Below, piece by piece: positions 19,764 to 31,424 of a stretch of DNA of 64,000 nt. The translations under genes and the position numbers were made by a program. This DNA is from Hyphochytrium catenoides (taxonomy: Eukaryota; Sar; Hyphochytriomycetes; Hyphochytriales; Hyphochytriaceae), in assembly GCA_900088475.1 (NCBI GenBank), contig FLMG01000547.1, positions 2,848 through 66,847 on the forward strand, in the 5' to 3' direction. The notes beneath the pieces are model-generated. The model made no database searches. It saw nothing but the letters and a program-made list of their open reading frames with translations, and was not told the DNA's origin. The number at the start of each line of letters is the position of its first letter. Position 1 is the first letter of the stretch.

Positions 19764-21760
19764 CTAGTCGCTGCAGTTCGGCAGCGGTTCCTTTAAGTCT
19801 TGAAGAAAGTATGGGAGGAGGTTTACATCATTCCACTCTGTTAGCAGATATGTATACCTAGCTCCCTCGCTCACGTCAGTTTCCCTCAGGAAGGCTGGGA
19901 GATATCTAGATTTGGGATCCCTCTGCAAGTAACGTTCCCGCGCCAAGTATAAAGAGAGTAAAACCTCCTCGACAGTTCCTACGCACTCGAAGGGCTTCGT
20001 ACTTGTTGCACCCCTGCCCATGAGCTGAAGAAACACGGGGAACAGTGACCGTTCCTCGTAGAGGTTATCTCCCACAATGGCCCAGACCTCCGGCGGGTCT
20101 AGCCAGGCCGATAAGAGAAGGAAGACAAAGGCACATTTCGCACATTTCGCGCACCAGCGAGATGACTCAGTGTCGTTGCAGCTTAGGAAGAGGGGTAATA
20201 GTGAAGGACAAAGTCTGCAAAACCGCTCTGCTATCTGCACCTCATGCCATTGCTGCAAAGCTGAAGCGTAGTGCACGGTAGGACTAAGATACCTCTTGAT
20301 ATAGTTGTGCAACTGCTCCTCGAAGCTCCATGATTTGTCGTACTGATGGTTGACGGCGATGCCATCGTGCCAGATGTTGTTTCCTTCGTTTGCGCTTCTT
20401 TCATTCCCCACAAGAATGTAGTCGTAGCCATATAGAAGTGCCGCCAATACACTGTCCATGGCTACGAGGGCCGCCCAAGGATGCCCACATGCCACTAGTC
20501 GAAAGTTACCGACAGCATCCTCCCACTCTTGAGCAAAGAAATCGTGCTCAAATACTATCGCACCTGGCTCAAGGGAAGACACTCCCGCTTTGCCTGCGCT
20601 TTTCCCATTGTGGCCTGAAACCGTGGAGAACTCTCGTACGATTGCCTGTAGTCTCCAATCGTCTTCGAAGCCCTGTGGCCGAGGTTTGTCTCCAACGTAG
20701 ATCCAGTCAAATGGTATGTCTCGCTCCTTTAAGAGCGATGCCACTGTTAAAGAGTCTTTCCCCCCTCCCCTAAACGAAGAAGAGAGAGACGAGGCAGCCT
20801 TCATTAGTCCATGTAGTCCCGTTTGTTACAGTTTCCTTTCGCGTGGCCCGTACTTACAGAGGGACTAGCACGCGTAAATTTCCAGGGCATGACCCTGAAG
20901 GACTATATCTGGAGAGGACCGGTATAGGGCCGCTTGTAAGACCTGTTGCATTACGCCGATCACCATCTACCACTTCGAGGACAATCACTGATAACGGTAG
21001 TCCGTTGACATAAAGATACTCCGCAAGAACATGCTGGTATGTCCTCAACCAAAATTGAACCTACAAGACGTTACAAGGGTCAAAGGCAAGGAGTAAGTAA
21101 AGTGTGCAGAAAGCCTGCCACGGAGTTAGACATCTTTCAGCAGAAAGTTAGCAGAGCGAAGGAGCTGCAAGAAGGAGCTCAGTGTCGACCACTTACCTGA
21201 TCAACATCAAGCTGTCCAGCACTAATCCTTATCTTAGTGCTTGCCAAAGGCATCCAATACCAGGGCAGAATGCAAAGACCAATATTGAATAAAGTGGCTT
21301 CCATAAACGCCTTCTTCTCTGCCGATTGCGAAGAGTGAAAGGCTGCTTCAATCTTTTCTGGCGCCCTCCATGACAGAGAACTCCGCCATCTCACGCTAAC
21401 CCGGTTGCCTTTTCCTTTGGTCGCGGAGCAGATATTACCAGAGAAGTAGAAGTGACATCGCTGTGCTTCCCAGTCAACCTCATATCTATCGTATGTGAAC
21501 AGATCGGAGTGGCTCTCTTCGCTTTCGGCACTTTGTTCATGCTTTTTCGTTGTGGACTTCTTCACAGTGCTAACTCTTCTACTCTCTTCACCAGTACTCA
21601 TAGGGTGTACTTGCTTATCTTCAGAACCTGCCAACAGCTCACAAAGTCCAAAGGAAAAGCTAGAGGTAGTAAAATCTTCTTCTCTTATGTCGTCACCCTC
21701 TGTAGACGTATCATGCGTAGAGGTGTTGTTCGCCATTTGGGGCGACCGAGTCTTTCTCAT
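19764..21760 (-). CDS. MurL-like PP-loop protein (UDP-MurNAc-L-Ala-L-Glu epimerase family)
   Basis: Three exons with agreeing phases: 21760-21197, donor GTAAGT; 21060-20858, donor GTAAGT; 20769-19764. The product is about 590 residues. Residues 1-110 are a polar extension. The N-terminal domain carries LFNIGLCILPWYWMP and, across intron 1, a Q-x2-FW followed by LAEYLYVNGLPLS. Across intron 2 the frame restores GGGKDSLTVASLL, the PP-loop that binds ATP pyrophosphate. Further motifs are VGNERSANEGN, VNHQYDKS, SCND, WCAKCAKCAF and KPFECVGTVEE. I recall this order from bacterial MurL, which inverts the L-Glu of UDP-MurNAc-L-Ala-L-Glu to D-Glu at the expense of ATP. Family assignment is good; the substrate in a eukaryote is unproven. 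Start: the first Met; a second Met lies eight codons later. No targeting peptide is obvious. Confidence 0.72.
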
Positions 21761-21918
21761 AAGATGCTCGACTCCCTTTGCAAATCATGCCAATGACATC
21801 GCATCAAACCCTTAAAAAGATTGAGCTTCTCTTCTATGCCCCCTCGCTGCTCGTGCCGAGAAAGCTGTCCAAGCGTCTCATACCCCATGCGTTGCAGACA
21901 GTCGCTAGCCTGTAGCAG

Positions 21919-22194
21919 ATGCCGATGAGGCCGTGGCTGACAGGACCGGCAAGCTCTGCCTTCTTGCGCTTCACACTTGTCAAAGACAAGACAAAGAAGG
22001 CCGAGTTGGAAATCTTCAAGCTCCTAGAGCTCGTCCAGTCAGGTGATGGCCATCGTGGACTGATGAAGACACGAAGATCAAAGCTGGTGAGCTCATTCAT
22101 CAACAACTCAAGAAAGAATGAGGGATCAGAACTCAAGCCGTACAACTCCGCATCACACGAACAGCCACAGACAGCGACAGCGCACATCGATTAA
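21919..22194 (+). CDS. small hypothetical protein
   Basis: A 91-codon open frame, Lys-rich in the middle (KDKTKKAELEIFKLLELVQ) with an amphipathic look, ending shortly before enkurin's promoter region. The opposite strand is also open over almost the same bases (21834-22187), so coding on either strand is uncertain. No family recognised. Confidence 0.22.
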   Translation: MPMRPWLTGPASSAFLRFTLVKDKTKKAELEIFKLLELVQSGDGHRGLMKTRRSKLVSSFINNSRKNEGSELKPYNSASHEQPQTATAHID

Positions 22195-22630
22195 CGGATT
22201 AGCGCAAAGCAGTTATCGAATTATTGTGATCAAACACAAATCACTGATTCATTTTGAGACCGCTAACGTCCTAATTGTGAAACTCCCCTCTTCGGTCTTC
22301 TCTCTTCATTAGCACATCGTCCAAAGTAAGCGCTGCTACTCTAATAAGGGATCGGCTTTCAGAGCTGGACCGAGTAGAGTGGAGAGGCTAAAGAGCAGCG
22401 GCGGCGCCGCCGTCAAGGGGCGGGGCAGCAAAAGGAAATGACCACCGCCGCAACAGAACAGAAGCTATATACCTACTGTTATCCAGCAGTTTGCCTCAGA
22501 TTTCCACTTTATCCGCCTGCGTTGGCTACCGCGCAGTACCCTTGTTGAGTGCTATTCTAGAGCATCTGCGCCAGACTTCCAGAACAGTCTCGAAAACGTA
22601 ATCCCAGCGGGGTAGAGCCAACTGGAAGCT

Positions 22631-23567
22631 ATGTCGGGCCAGATCGAGAGCATCTATAATCTCATCCCTCGCGAGGAGGTTAAGCCCCCCAAGCCCCCAA
22701 TGTATAGAAGCAAACATAACCCAGCAAAGCCAGTTACTGGGTCAACTTTCGGCTGCACGGGTTCAACCAGAATTATTGGGGCAGGTAGTGGTGACCAGAT
22801 TAGCAAAGGCAAAGTGAAGCATAAGCTTCAGGAACAGAGTGAGGAAAAGACAGGTAAGTCACCTCGTGTCCCTGTCGAAATCTCCCAAGTTCAACACACT
22901 CTCATGGCCAGCTTCGAGCGCAGTCAAGCAAGCCTTACCGCGGAAGCCCTCCGTACCCAAGAAGGATGACGCTCCAGTCATGGGCCTCAAGACAAATAAG
23001 AACTTTGTTCTAGCAAACGCTGTGGAGACCATATTGACAGGTGAATTATCTAAGGACTAGTTAGATGGTTACTCGCCCTCACGTTCGCCTGACGTGACCG
23101 TATTCTAGAGCCAAAAGATGTGTCTCGAAAAGAGGTCGACTGGACAAAGAAGTCTGACTATGGCAAAGTTCCCGCGTACATGGGAAAAGTGAAAGAGGAA
23201 ATAAGGAGGGAGAATGAGATGATTGACGCATTTGTAAAGGCACAGTTAGGAGAGGAAGAGCAGGTTCAAGAAAGCGGGAAACAGATGAGTGAGGAGGAAC
23301 GCCACGAGTTGATCAAAGCATTGAAGGCCAAGTGGGATGAAAGGAACGCACAATACCAAAAGATCTGTCACCAGACACAGCTAGATACACACGGCAAGAA
23401 GCTTCGGTAAGCTATCTTTCCACATGTAGGAACGCCCCATGGACGTTGGACTGATTCGAAAGCCCCTTCTCTCCCCCAGCAAACAGAACTTAGAGGCGGA
23501 ATTGGACCAGTTGGAAGCAGACATCAAGCTCTTGGAAGCCTCTTCCGCTGTCGTCGTAAAGCCCTAA
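22631..23567 (+). CDS. ENKUR: enkurin (ciliary/flagellar microtubule protein)
   Basis: Four exons with agreeing phases: 22631-22853, 22924-23040, 23109-23406, 23480-23567, giving 241 residues, close to animal enkurins. The N-terminus reads ESIYNLIPREE followed by a Pro-rich KPPKPPMY segment typical of the family. Exon 2 holds KKDDAPVMGLKTNKNF, the conserved VMG..(T/S).KNF block. Exon 3 has the Lys/Glu-rich enkurin domain (SDYGKVPAYMGKVKEEI, then MSEEERHELIKALKAKWDE), and exon 4 ends in a Leu/Glu coiled coil. Family knowledge: enkurin is a microtubule inner protein of motile cilia and has an IQ-type, calmodulin-binding C-terminal part in animals. Its presence implies that this organism, or one of its life stages, builds flagella. 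Confidence 0.9.
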
Positions 23568-23903
23568 CACGACGCCCTTGAAGGAAGAGCAAGTTGTCGA
23601 TCATATGTAATGTAGATTCTCAGTTCATGCCACTGCGCCCTGACAACAAGATGTATGCTACTGTTGAGGCGAAGCTTGAAGGATGTGAAGGTCATCGGGG
23701 GTTCTTATGTCCAATGAGCTAGAGAACGAAAATCTCCAGAAGCGTCACAAATGTATCCATTATCGCTTCGAGTCTGGAAGGATAGCGGAGGATCCGCTTC
23801 CTTCTTCATCATCATTGCTTCTACAATATACAGCAGAAATGAAGTAGAAGACAATGCTACAGGCGTAAGATTCCCCCGAATTGCCTCAGTCAGCTGAGCA
23901 TGA
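23568..23903. other. no gene recognised (convergent 3' flanks)
   Basis: Between the enkurin stop and the stop of the NAC beta gene on the other strand. Open frames here are short, and one overlaps the last NAC beta exon antisense. Confidence 0.45.
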
Positions 23904-24496
23904 CTACTTCTCGCTGGCTTCCTCGAAGTTCTCAACAAGGTCTGGAACTTCGTCGTCATCAGCCTCTTCCAAGTTGCTTCCGGTCGCGTTCATGTTCTCT
24001 GCAACTTTCCTAAGGGCGTTGAGACTGTCACTGCCAAGCTGGCTCAGAATGCCAGGCAGCATCTCTTGGAGGGCTGGTTAGATAGAAAAAGGGATTAGAA
24101 AGCTTCAACACGCCGTTCGGAGCGTAACGACTTACTCTTTTCCTCTGGGTTTCCGCTTACGACGTAAGTGTTTGAAGGGATTGACGCCTGCACTCTTGGG
24201 TTGTTGAAGTGGATAATGGTGCCATCACTCTTGAAAAGATTTACTTCCTCAATGGCAGGGATGTTAGTCACTCCCAGCTTCTTGAGAGTGGCCCCAAGCT
24301 TCTTATCATCAGTGGTAGCAGACTTGTGCACAGCCTTCTTCTTTCTACGCACTGAACCCTTGCCTCCAGTCCTAACCTGCGCATTATATGAGCTAGGACG
24401 CCAAGTCTTTCATAGCATCGACTCGTTCCATCTTACATTGGCGGCAGCAAACCTTGCCGCGAGCTTCTCACGAGCAGCCTGGATGTCGTCTGCCAT
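23904..24496 (-). CDS. BTF3: nascent polypeptide-associated complex subunit beta / BTF3
   Basis: Three exons with agreeing phases: 24496-24437, 24376-24136, 24073-23904, giving 156 residues, the usual size. Exon 1 encodes [16 protein letters not shown]. Exon 2 begins [18 protein letters not shown], the basic ribosome-binding motif (canonical RRKKK), and holds the NAC domain ([18 protein letters not shown], then [16 protein letters not shown]). Exon 3 completes it ([13 protein letters not shown]) and ends in an acidic tail ([14 protein letters not shown]). Function: with NAC alpha it binds at the ribosome exit tunnel, shields nascent chains and prevents mistargeting to the ER. Clear GTAAG-type donors are present at both introns. 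Confidence 0.95.
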
Positions 24497-25555
24497 TCTG
24501 TACAAAATGTAGAGAGAAGGGTAAAATGTTAGAGCAATTGATGCGCTCCCTCAAAAGGCCTGATCAACCTATAAAACTGAATCGTAGAGCTGAAAGGGAC
24601 ATTTGAAGATGAAGACTGAAAGGTGTCATGAGTTATCATAAACGTCCTGCTGCTAGATGATATGCCATAGAAAAGCGTGCAATCACCTATTCAGTTCAAT
24701 ACAGCGGATGTAAAAAGGGAACCCGCAGTTCAGTTCAATACAGCGGATGTAAAAAGAGAACCCGCTTATGTCACCACTTACTTGCTGAGGATTATTCGGT
24801 GAGAATCTTTCCGGGATCTGCCGTCAAGTCTCCATTTATCGGCAGACTTTCAGAGCTTCATTGGCCCCTGCGCCATCAGAGTTCTGACCGCCGCAAGCCC
24901 TACACCACTCAACGTATTACTATGCCAAACCTTGGCCAATACTGTTGCTATGCCTCAATCTAACTTGGGGCGACAGTGCCCAAGCACCATTATCACGGCT
25001 CATCGTGGATTATTACTACCTAAGGGGAACTCCCAACAACCAAGCAATCTCCGGACTATTGGATTCATAATATTCATGTAATATATCACTGATACACGCC
25101 TACTCTTAGGTTCATATCCGTAATAATATTTGATGAAGGTGTTACTGCAAGAAAGTACATCCTGGACATCAGAATTGGAGTTTCTTTTTGAGCTCTTTCA
25201 GCTGTATAGACCTCGTAGTTATTATCTGTCTTTATTATGGGCGCTCTGGGAAGTAGAAGCTGCTGTCGAACTTCTGCGCTTCAGAAGAGATTTATCGACT
25301 TATCAGTAGAAATCAAGAGCATAAGTAGAGTCTGGGACAGCAGGTTACAAAGAAATAAAGTAAGGTTTGAGCTTTTACTTCTCTGAGCTTAAGATGGGTG
25401 ACATCTTCTTAGGTAGACTCTGGATGAGAAGGGAGGTTGACACGATAAAAGGACGATTATGTGCGGTGGAAGAGAGAGCGAGATATGTATGGCACCACGC
25501 TTGTTCGCATTGCGCCCGGTGCCCTACCCTACACCTTCTGCTTACCAGTGCGATC
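24497..25555. other. intergenic region, no gene recognised
   Basis: Probable promoter region of the NAC beta gene (-) and 3' flank of the TBC1D23-like gene (-). It contains a two-copy tandem duplication near 24,692. No convincing frame on either strand. Confidence 0.45.
24692..24765. repeat. two-copy tandem duplication, 39-base period
   Basis: The unit starting CAGTTCAATACAGCGGATG is repeated almost exactly after 39 bases; one G/A difference (AAAAAGGGAA against AAAAAGAGAA) separates the copies. This looks recent and non-coding, about 200 bases upstream of the NAC beta start codon. Confidence 0.8.
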
Positions 25556-28500
25556 CTACTTCATCATTTGCCGCAAAGTCTCAACGAAGCTGTCACGCTG
25601 GTCTAGCTCGTAGGTCACCACCTTTGGTCCGTCAGCTGGTGCTTCTCCATCAGCCTTGCTTGATGCTGATTGAGAAGACGCTTCCCCAGTACGGCTGTAG
25701 TACAATGAGATCAACTTCGTGTTCTTCTTCTTGAAGGTCATTCGCTCAATCTCCGCCAGCTTGTGGATGGACTTGACCTGGCGCTTTCCTCCTTCATAGG
25801 GTGCCAACACAACCAAGTGCGAGGCTGTCAGCAATAAGATCCTAGGCACTGTGTTCTTAGAAGCAGAGCCTACATCAGGAAAGAGAAGGGTTAAAAAGCG
25901 CACAGCTCAGCCTTTCCTTGAGGAAGAAGCTCTGACTTACCTGCCCCGTCTTTGATCTTCTCGCAAGGGAAGAGATGGTTTGCACCCAACAGCGTAGAAA
26001 GAGCCTGATCAGGGTAAATTGAGCCCTTTCGTAGCTCTTCGACAGACGTCACGGATGGAATGGCCGGCTTAGAAGATGTCGGCACGGGCATCGGAATGGG
26101 TTCGTCCTGAGCCGCATCGTCCTCATCCGCAATGGAGAATAGACAGGTCTCTTCCACATTCAGATTCTTAGTGCTTTGCGCGGGTGAAGGTGCTGGGTTT
26201 CCGCTGGATGCTGTCAAGGGTTGGGTGGAGGCTTTCTGAATAGTTGCATCGCCCTTGTTTGGCAAACCTTCAGCGGTCACTGATGTTCCAACAGCGTGGC
26301 TCGCCACTATAGTTGATTGAATGGGAGCCGTGCGGTCCGCCGAAGATGAAGTTTGCTCTGACTTTTTAAGGCCCGCGGCGGGAGACGGGACATCAGTCAA
26401 TGGCAAAGATTGCGTCATATGCGCAGAGGAGGGTGCAAACAATTTTAATCCCGTCCCTAGCTTGCTTGAGGAGGATGCTGGGGCGGCGAGCGTGTCAGCG
26501 TTCTTTGGACGTAAGTCTGGTGCAGTCGTGCCAGTGGCCGCATTTGTAGCCTTGTTAGTGGTGCCTCCTGCAGATGACGCTTCTTGTGGCACTGTTGCTC
26601 TGAGCTTAGTGATACCACTCTTCAAGCCCCCAATAAGTCCTCCGGCACTTTCGCTTGCCGATTGTGGGAGCACGTCTTGTCTATGGCTTGTCACCGCTGT
26701 TCCACCTGCAGGAAGAGTGAAGATGCTACTTATACTTCCAAAGCGTGCACTTCTACTAGAGAGAGGGGCTCCGGCCGTGCTTTCTTTTAGCTCAGGTGGT
26801 GGTCCGTGAGCTGTTGCAGACGATTGATTGCCAGGATCCTCGCTATTCTTGTGCCCTGCGTCTAACGAGGTGTGAAAGAGAGATAGACTGTTTTTCAAGT
26901 TAAGACTCAACATACGTGAGGAGGAGCCCACCGCTGCGATTGTCTGGCCTTCATCACGCTTCAGGCCGAACCAGTTCTTCATTGCGTTGAGATCCATGTT
27001 CACATTTATGTTGAGCTGCGCTTCCCCAATTGGTCCCTCTCCACCTGTACCGGCGGTGACCCATTTTCTGCATGCAATAGATACCATTTAGCTGGCAATG
27101 TCGACTCTGTCTCTAAGTTGGACATACCTGAGTCCGGCAGCCAAAGGGGACTCACCATCTGTGGATACCGCGGGTCGCTCACATACCTCCACATTGCGCA
27201 GCTCTCGAACAGCAGAGATGTCAACGGCGTTACATGCGTCATACCCGCCCTGACCGTACGAAGGATAAGGGTGCAGATCAGTTTAGCTGGCCTGTCACAT
27301 CTTCGATGATGGAACCTTACATCTATGATGCTGACATAAGGAAAACCTCTCTTAATGAGCATGAGAGCAACGTGATTAAGAATCTCAGCGTCCTGGATGG
27401 CAGTTTCCAGAGCATCACGCTTTCTCCGTCCTTTTTGCATCTTGTAGCCATAGTCACCTTGGCCCAAGAGGCAGATGTGCACCTGAGACTTTAGTGGCTC
27501 CACGGCCTACGGCAGTCAAGTGAGACGCAAGTCGGCATTATTCACGGGGGGGTCCAATGGAAGCTCACCGCAAAAAGCTTCTTTTCCACCTGCTCGGAAT
27601 CCACCATGCTCTCAGGGTCGATATGATACGCCGTAGGGAAGGCACCTCTGGCGACCCTCTCAGCTGGACGGCAGTCTAGCGCGTAGTATCTGATTGTGGA
27701 CTGAAAATGGAGAAGAAGGACGTTGATCAATCTTCTTGCTCAGAAAAGGCCGAGACAGCTCAAGGAAGGGGAAGAAGTGGAACTCGTCCTACCTCCTTCC
27801 GAATAGCTGGTCCTTTGATCTTCAGAATGCTAGTCATCGCCTCCAACGGGCTGACCTAGTAGAAGACGCAGGTAGTCGGAGGTTGTTAGGGGATGCAATT
27901 GGGCTCTGGTGTCCAAATCGTCGTGCAAGTAAGATCAACCTGAAGAACGTAGCTGCTAAGTCGATGCTCGTTTTGGATGATATACTGCTCATCTGCAGGG
28001 TCCGGTGCGTCCATCTCCAAGGTCGCTTTGGCTGCCACCTCAGTCATCTGCTTCAGCTTTTGCGTAGCTTTGAGACTTGCTCCTTGAAGTCCAGACCTCA
28101 GAGCACTCATCATTCTCCCACTATTAGGAGCGAGCTGTTGGCCAGCGATAGGCTCGCCTGCCGCTGAGCCTGTTGAGTGTACGCTACTGGTTTCCAGGGC
28201 GTCCATACGTCCCTCAGACGCATCTACTGCTGGTTTAGGGGGCTCTGTTGCTTGTGGTACTTAAAGGTAGGGCACTAAGAAGCCACGATTGGGATTGACA
28301 CAGCGACGGAGCTATTCTTACCTTTCTTTGACTGCGCTCTGTTCAAAGAGTTCAAGTCAGCCTTTCTGATTTGCTGCAAAAAATGCGTTGGGGTGCTTCC
28401 ATAGAGGGCCTCTGCCTGCTTGCCCACGGCTTTGACAGACATGGACTCTACTAAGTACTTGCCTTTGCAGATGTCGTGCAGCTCCTATTTGACCCGGGTA

Positions 28501-30638
28501 GCGAAGTTAGTACATTGTTAGTGTACTGGGTCCAGAAGACGTAATAGTTGGAGCGGTCGTGACCTACGTTCTTTAACACGTCACTTGTCGACGTAAGAAG
28601 CTGCTCTCTTCTGGCAGATATCAAGGCCACTGTGACAAATAGAGAAAAGTGGCTCCCCAAAGGGTCGTGAAGGATATAATAGTCCCACAAGTCTGCCGCT
28701 ACCGTCGGGCTGCTAAACTCCTCAGCGAACAGTCCGCAGAGCCAACCATCGGGTACCGGGCCAGCAAGTGCGCCATGGGAGACTGTACTACCTGATGTCC
28801 GAACGGTCTCAGAGCTATCTGCCCAGGCGGGGTACTGATAGTCCAGGTGCATGGCAAGCTGCATATCACGGCCGGGAAGATCGCATGGAGCTCGTTAAAC
28901 ACCTCGCTGGCTGGTATGGTGAAGATTAAGGGACCAATAGAGCTCACCTTTGGGTCGTGGTAGATCATCAACTTCTTAAGAAGCGGCCTTCGACCGGCTG
29001 TTCTCACCATAACAGGGACCACCAAGATGAGGCATTAGGTTGTCTTAGAAAAGAAGCACTTTTCTCCACTGTCATACCTGCAATGAGCTGCTTGGTGGTG
29101 GAGGAGTAGTTTGCGGGGTGAAGCTTCTTGAGAAGAGCTTCAAACATGTCCGCCGTTTCAGCTTGGCGTGGATTGAACCCAATGGCAAGCATCGGCGCAA
29201 GGATATGACAAAGGTGTGAGTCATACTTGATGCCATTCCTGGTACAGTAGAGAGCCTAGGCAAACCAAATGGCCACTGTCAGACGACACGGTCTGCGTTC
29301 TACTCGAGACAGAGTTGTTACCAAAAATTGTTCCATGTCATGAAGGAGCTTGGATCTCTGGGAGGTTGCATCCTTGGTTGATGAATCCTTACGAGATAAA
29401 ACCGCAGGAGAGGTGAACCCAGCGTCCGCACCGCCCGGGATGCAGAGCAGTTTACTGATAGCTTCACAGTCTGCCTGGAGCTGAGCTTGGTTCTCAGTAA
29501 GACTGTACTTGCCCGCAAGGAATAGCGGGGTCGTGCTCGCTTCAGGTACGTACACCTGCCAATGGCGGTAATAAGCGCAATGGCAATGTCAATCTTCAGA
29601 GGCTAAAACGTTCAAAAGATCCTTTTTCGCCTACCCCAAGAAGGCGCTGCCATGTCTCTTTGCGATATTGCCCAGGGATTGTGTCAAGCTGGTTGCAGGT
29701 TGTACGGATCTTGAACAAATCTAAAATACTCCTCAGTAAGTCCACACGGAAACGTAAAGCACGAGGAAAGAGAAGCCGTAGAAGAGCTAATGCGATCAGT
29801 CCGTACCAGCATTAGGCGTCTCAAACTCGCGACGAAAAACTTCACCGGCTTTGGCCTCAGGGGTTGCGGTGGTAGACGCCTCTCTAGTAGTTATAGTAGG
29901 TGTCGGCTGTTTATTCGCTTTGCTTGTAGGCTCGGGGTTGGCCGCCGCACCCTTAACTGGCACAGAGGCTGCTGTCAATCCCTTTGTAGAGGCCTGTAAG
30001 CAGCCTTGATTAAGACATCTAATGCTTAAGGCACTCCAACTTCAACACCTTCAGAAGTACACTCACCTCCCTCTTGTCCTTCGTCACTTCTCTGACTTCT
30101 GTGTCCAACCAACTTAGAAAGTCATCGCCCTTAGGCGCCGGAGCGGCTTGCAGATCAGGTAAGGTGACACGCAAGACATCAAGCAGGAAGATTAGTGGTT
30201 AACACGTCTGGATCGTCTATCCAACACTAGGGCATTACCGGTGGTGCCTGTAGTAGCTGAGTGGGGTATGGCAGGCTTCAATGAAGGTGCAGCCTTCAAT
30301 ACCCCATGAGATGTGACAGGAGCGGTGATAGCTGGCTCTGTATTGGGGCCCTTCACAGGCTTATTGGCTGGCGGTGCTGGTGGCGCAATTTGTGCAGCAG
30401 GCTTCTTGTCCTTTGCCTTGGTGTTGGACGACGGTGACGTGTTAAATATATCGTCCAAAGCGGCAGGGTCAAACTCCAAATCCACCACAGGTGCCGCACT
30501 CCCGCCGGATGGCCCTGGCAGGTTGAAGATGTCGTCAATGGAGTCCAACTTGAACTCTGACGCGCCTGTGCCAGCTGGGAGGCTACTGCTTCGCAAGTCG
30601 CTAGCTTTGGTTCCCAGGATCTCATCTAGCTCATCCAT
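25556..30638 (-). CDS. TBC1D23: TBC1D23-type protein (TBC + rhodanese + C-terminal domain)
   Basis: About 18 exons. The N-terminal part (30,638 to about 29,810, starting MDELDEILGTKASDL) is disordered and Pro/Ala-rich. The TBC domain starts near 29,730 (IPGQYRKETWQRLLG), then LYCTRNGIKYDSHLCHIL, MLAIGFNPRQAE, LMIYHDPKLAMHLD and PVPDGWLCGLFAEEFSS. The last of these is where active TBC Rab-GAPs carry catalytic Arg/Gln; no clear catalytic Arg finger is visible, as expected for the inactive TBC1D23 group. A rhodanese-like domain follows (YYALDCRPAERVARGAFP, HICLLGQGD, FPYVSIIDGGYDA across an intron). A long disordered linker (26,850-25,980) precedes the C-terminal PH-like domain (PRILLLTASHLVVLAPYE, ending DSFVETLRQMMK). 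In animals TBC1D23 bridges endosome-derived vesicles with golgins at the trans-Golgi. One junction (about 27,185 to 27,052) needs a GTGAGC donor shifted by four bases. Confidence 0.85.
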
Positions 30639-31424
30639 ATTTGTAGTTAGTCGTGGTCTCTAGTCTCTCAGACCCTGTACAAAGCCGATCAGACAACTGT
30701 GAGATTGGCTAACTCTTCTCTGTGGTGGCGATTGCTCTCGGTGAGGGCAGGATGCTATTCTGATGCAAGAGGAAAGCGAAAGAAACAGTCCGAGGAAGCG
30801 AAGCAGGCTCCACTGTTCTCTGCTTGCTTGCGCTGAGCGGCGACGCTGTCCATGGTTCACAGCCGGTCCCCAAGGACCGACGGCCGAGGAAGAGCGAGCT
30901 GGTGCTGCGCCTTTCCTGCGCTGTCTACTGCTGTCCAGGGCGTTACACATCAACAAGGATCTCCCCAATAACCCAAGACCCATAGTAGGCGGCACATGCG
31001 GAATCAGAACGTCAAATGGATAAAGATCACTAATAAGATGGCCTGAGCAAGTGATTACCGTTAGCGGCCTGAAACCAATATCCTTCCTTTGAAGGCTGAT
31101 GATGCGCTGATGGGAAAGCTAAAGCTGAAGGTCCAACACGGAATCAGAAGAGCTTTCTCTCTTTCTAACAACCCCAAACCAAGCTAAGTGGAGACTCAGC
31201 GGTTTGTGGGCGCTTCGTGGCAAGCAGTTCATCCTGCCCTTCTTCTTCCTCCGGCACATATTTGTCAGTCCTTAGGTGATGCTTGTACCTATCTATGGAG
31301 GCAGGCTTTTGATGGAAAGGCTTAGTTAGGCAGGAGGCTCTTTGAAGAAGTACGACGCCGTTTCATTACTCTTGCATAGAAAGAGTGAAAGTGGGCTTCT
31401 AGAACCAAAGGCTAAGCTTGAAAG
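30639..31424. other. divergent intergenic region, no gene recognised
   Basis: Lies between the start codons of the TBC1D23-like gene (-) and gamma-glutamyl hydrolase (+) and so probably holds both promoters. A minus-strand frame of 111 codons (30660-30995) opposes an 86-codon plus frame; neither has recognisable features. Confidence 0.4.

Noticed and set aside
26321..26809. 162-codon plus-strand open frame
   Set aside because: Antisense shadow of the Ala/Ser/Pro-rich linker exon of the TBC1D23-like gene.
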